From: RGIG529 sp050950425
GTDB taxonomy: Bacteria; Bacillota; Clostridia; Oscillospirales; Oscillospiraceae
DNA length: 64,000 nucleotides
Reading direction: 5' to 3'
NCBI GenBank assembly: GCA_050950425.1
Contig: JBMNHO010000002.1
Coordinates: 1 to 64,000 of the forward strand
A program made the position numbers and the translations under genes. Positions 61,972 through 64,000 of this stretch are shown here, in pieces. How positions within the stretch are numbered: position 1 is the stretch's first letter; the number at the start of each line of letters is the position of its first letter. The notes under the pieces were generated by a model. The model had not been told where the DNA came from, ran no database searches, and worked only from the letters and a program-made list of their open reading frames with translations.

Positions 61972-62369
61972 TACTCTTTTTATAAATTATGTAATTTTAC
62001 AGATATAGCCGTTCAAAACATCAAGAACAATACATTGTGTTTCATACGATTATTCAACGCGAAATCCTGCAAGAATGACAGGGATAGAACGCAGAGACAA
62101 TCGAAGGAAGAAGCTGCAAAGAGGGGAAATGGATGCAAGGGATACGTTCAGGATAGGGGGCTCAAAGCTTTCGGACGCATTCCGCCTTCTTTTGCAAGTT
62201 GAAAATTGAATAGTAGCAACTTTGACAGTGAGACCAAGCAGGAAGGGAAAAAGCTGGGGAGAAAAAAGAAATCCAGGATTCTATGTCCCGCATGGAACAG
62301 AACCTTGCCTGCTTCGCAATGTATATGAGCATGCCAAGTGTCACGGAAGAGGCGATGCAAAGCCACGGG

Positions 62370-64000
62370 CTATTCTTCGTCGTAATCCCCGTTGAGTCGC
62401 GTTATCTGCGAGCGCCTCCCGGATGCTCAGAGAAACCTTATGTTTTTCCTCGTCAATGGCAATGATCTTGACATCTACCATCTGGCCTTCAGACAAAACA
62501 TCGCCGGGTTTCTCAATGCGGTGGGGGGCGATTTGAGAAATGTGGATCAAGCCGTCAACACCCGGAATGATTTCGGCGAAAGGCGCCAAACGTCATCAGC
62601 TTGACCACTCTAGACCGTCGCAATGTCGTCCACGTTGGTAAGTGTCCATAAACTTTGCCCAAGGATTCTCGCTCTGGTCTTTCATGCCGAGGGAGATTTT
62701 CTTTTTCTCCTTGTCCGCCGCGATCACATACACGTCTACATGGTCGCCGATGGAAACCACCTCGGAAGGATCTTTGATGCGGCTCCAAGACAGCTCGGAG
62801 ATATGCACCATGCCGTCAACGCCGCCGATGTCCACAAAGGCGCCATAAGAAGTCAAGGGACTTTACCACGCCGGAATACCGCATACCCGACTCGATTTCG
62901 CTCCAGATTTTTTCCGCGGCGGCTTTCCGCTCCTCGATACTGAACGGCGCGGATCGACCCCATCACGCCACGGCGAGAACGATTGACCTCTGTGATGCGC
63001 AGCTTCACTTTTTGCTTGACCAGTTCAGACATGCTGGCATCTCTCGGCAAACCAGTCTGAGACGCAGGGACAAAAACGCGAACGCCGCGGACAGAGACAA
63101 CCACGCCACCCTTGTTTTCTTCTGTGACGATTCCTTCTACAATGGTTTTCTCTTCTCGAGCGACCTCCAGGTCTTCCCAATTTTTTGCTGCATCCAAACG
63201 CTTTTTGGAAAGTGCCACAACACCCTCTACATCGTTTACGCGCATCACATATGTTTCAATGGTGTCGCCCACTTTTATCATGTCATTTACACTCACAGTT
63301 GGATCATCTGTGAGTTCTCCGATTGGAATGTACCCGGCTTGTTTGGCGCCCAAGTCCACATAAATTTCCGTTGGTGTGATGCCGGTGATAACGCCGGACA
63401 CCTTCTGCCCTGTATACAATGTTTTAATGGATTGCTCCAGCAACTCCGCAAAAGATTCTTCCCCATCACTGACTGTTTCTACAACTGGGGCTTCTGCTGC
63501 AGCGCTGTTGGCTTCTGCAGCGACAGGTTCGGCGGTTTCGCTGGTTACTTTTTCCATCTTATCTTCGTTCATTTTCTTACAGACCTCCTTTATTACCCAC
63601 GCAGGCGCAGAAGCGCCTGCTGTGACACCGATCGTTTTGGCTTGGCGCAACAATTGCAAATCCAAGCCGGCAGCTTCTTCAATATGAAGCACCAATGGGC
63701 AGACCGCGCGGCAAAGCTCAGCAAGCCGCCTTGTGTTGGAGCTTTTTTTGTCTCCAATTACGATCATGGCATCACACCGGGCGGCTATCTCCCGGGCTTC
63801 CGTCTGCCGCATATACGTAGCGTTACATATTGTATCAAATATTTCGCAATTTGTACACTCTTTTTTTAGTTTTCCAACGCAACTATCCCATATTTGTCGG
63901 GTTAGTGTGGTTTGCGCAAGAATGGTGATGGGGATTTTACCAAAATCGGGGTGACATGACAAGTAGTTTTCTACAAAGTCCAAGTGCGGGAAGATGAGAG
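62370..64000 (-). CDS. IspH-RpsA fusion (HMBPP reductase plus ribosomal protein S1), partial and frameshifted
   Basis: The N-terminus runs off the window. Residues to about 63580 are the end of IspH (CDAMIVIGDKKSSNT, VTAGASAPAWVI), the last MEP-pathway enzyme, joined by an acidic Ala/Glu linker to four S1 RNA-binding repeats, as in other Clostridia. Six extra bases (near 62391, 62578, 62612, 62637, 62855, 62936) break the S1 part; taking them out gives a continuous protein ending DYDEE and TAG at 62370-62372. S1 binds mRNA on the ribosome. Sequence errors are the likely cause because rpsA is normally essential. Confidence 0.88.

Overview
The window is a chromosomal segment of a spore-forming, anaerobic member of the Clostridia (Firmicutes). 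The evidence is a SpoVAC-type spore protein, a PdaB-like deacetylase, an IspH-S1 ribosomal protein fusion, an RNase M5 next to DNA polymerase III delta, an [FeFe]-hydrogenase with its ferredoxin, ferredoxin-nitroreductases, a thioredoxin reductase-like flavoprotein without a recognisable NADPH site, strong AGGAGG ribosome binding sites with frequent TTG and GTG starts, and sigma-A promoters. I did not identify the species.

Layout. 0-8 kb: a PdaB-like deacetylase, then a KdpE/KdpD-like two-component system divergent from an operon made of an animal-type (P2C, Na+,K+-ATPase-like) cation pump and two TrkA/KtrA-type nucleotide-binding proteins; this looks like one cation-homeostasis module. 8-24 kb: housekeeping genes (lepA, pduL, tagA, a thymidylate kinase-like gene, a DJ-1/PfpI gene, 5-formyl-THF cyclo-ligase, mltG, a TrhP-like U32 peptidase gene, alaS, a HIT gene, comEC, holA, rnmV) plus a 42-residue Cys-rich peptide gene. 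24-30.6 kb: glnS, the thioredoxin reductase-like flavoprotein, a YyaL/DUF255 protein and a FAD-Rieske oxidoreductase. 30.6-33.06 kb: a gene graveyard with decayed pieces of a histidine kinase, a secreted surface protein, a GGDEF protein and an ImmA/IrrE protein, an orphan RNA-like 3' end of an IS200/IS605 element, and one intact small membrane protein gene. 33-38 kb: a YerB-like lipoprotein, two tandem ferredoxin-nitroreductases, an HD phosphohydrolase and a regulator that fuses an HTH domain to a complete desulfoferrodoxin. 37.6-46 kb: uracil permease, GtrA, cytidine deaminase, SpoVAC, ferritin, CarD, ferredoxin plus a putative group B [FeFe]-hydrogenase, gltX. 46-55 kb: an aminotransferase, trpS, tagO-like and mnaA genes, a three-gene cluster of unknown small proteins, a phosphodiesterase, icd and a ROK glucokinase. 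55-64 kb: a second P-type ATPase (CtpE-like) with a changed membrane motif, ispF, ispD, a second CarD gene, an FMN glutamate synthase-like gene and ispH-rpsA cut by the window end.

How the genes fit together. tagO, mnaA and tagA supply the first steps of a teichoic-acid-type linkage unit. ispD, ispF and ispH belong to the MEP isoprenoid pathway. The ferredoxin, hydrogenase, ferredoxin-nitroreductases and the possibly ferredoxin-linked thioredoxin reductase suggest a cell that handles electrons mainly through ferredoxin. The glutamate synthase-like gene and ispH-rpsA each carry clustered single-base insertions that break otherwise perfect reading frames. Because rpsA is normally essential and no other gene here is affected this way, local sequence errors are the likeliest cause. 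No CRISPR array, rRNA, tRNA, phage or intact transposon was recognised.
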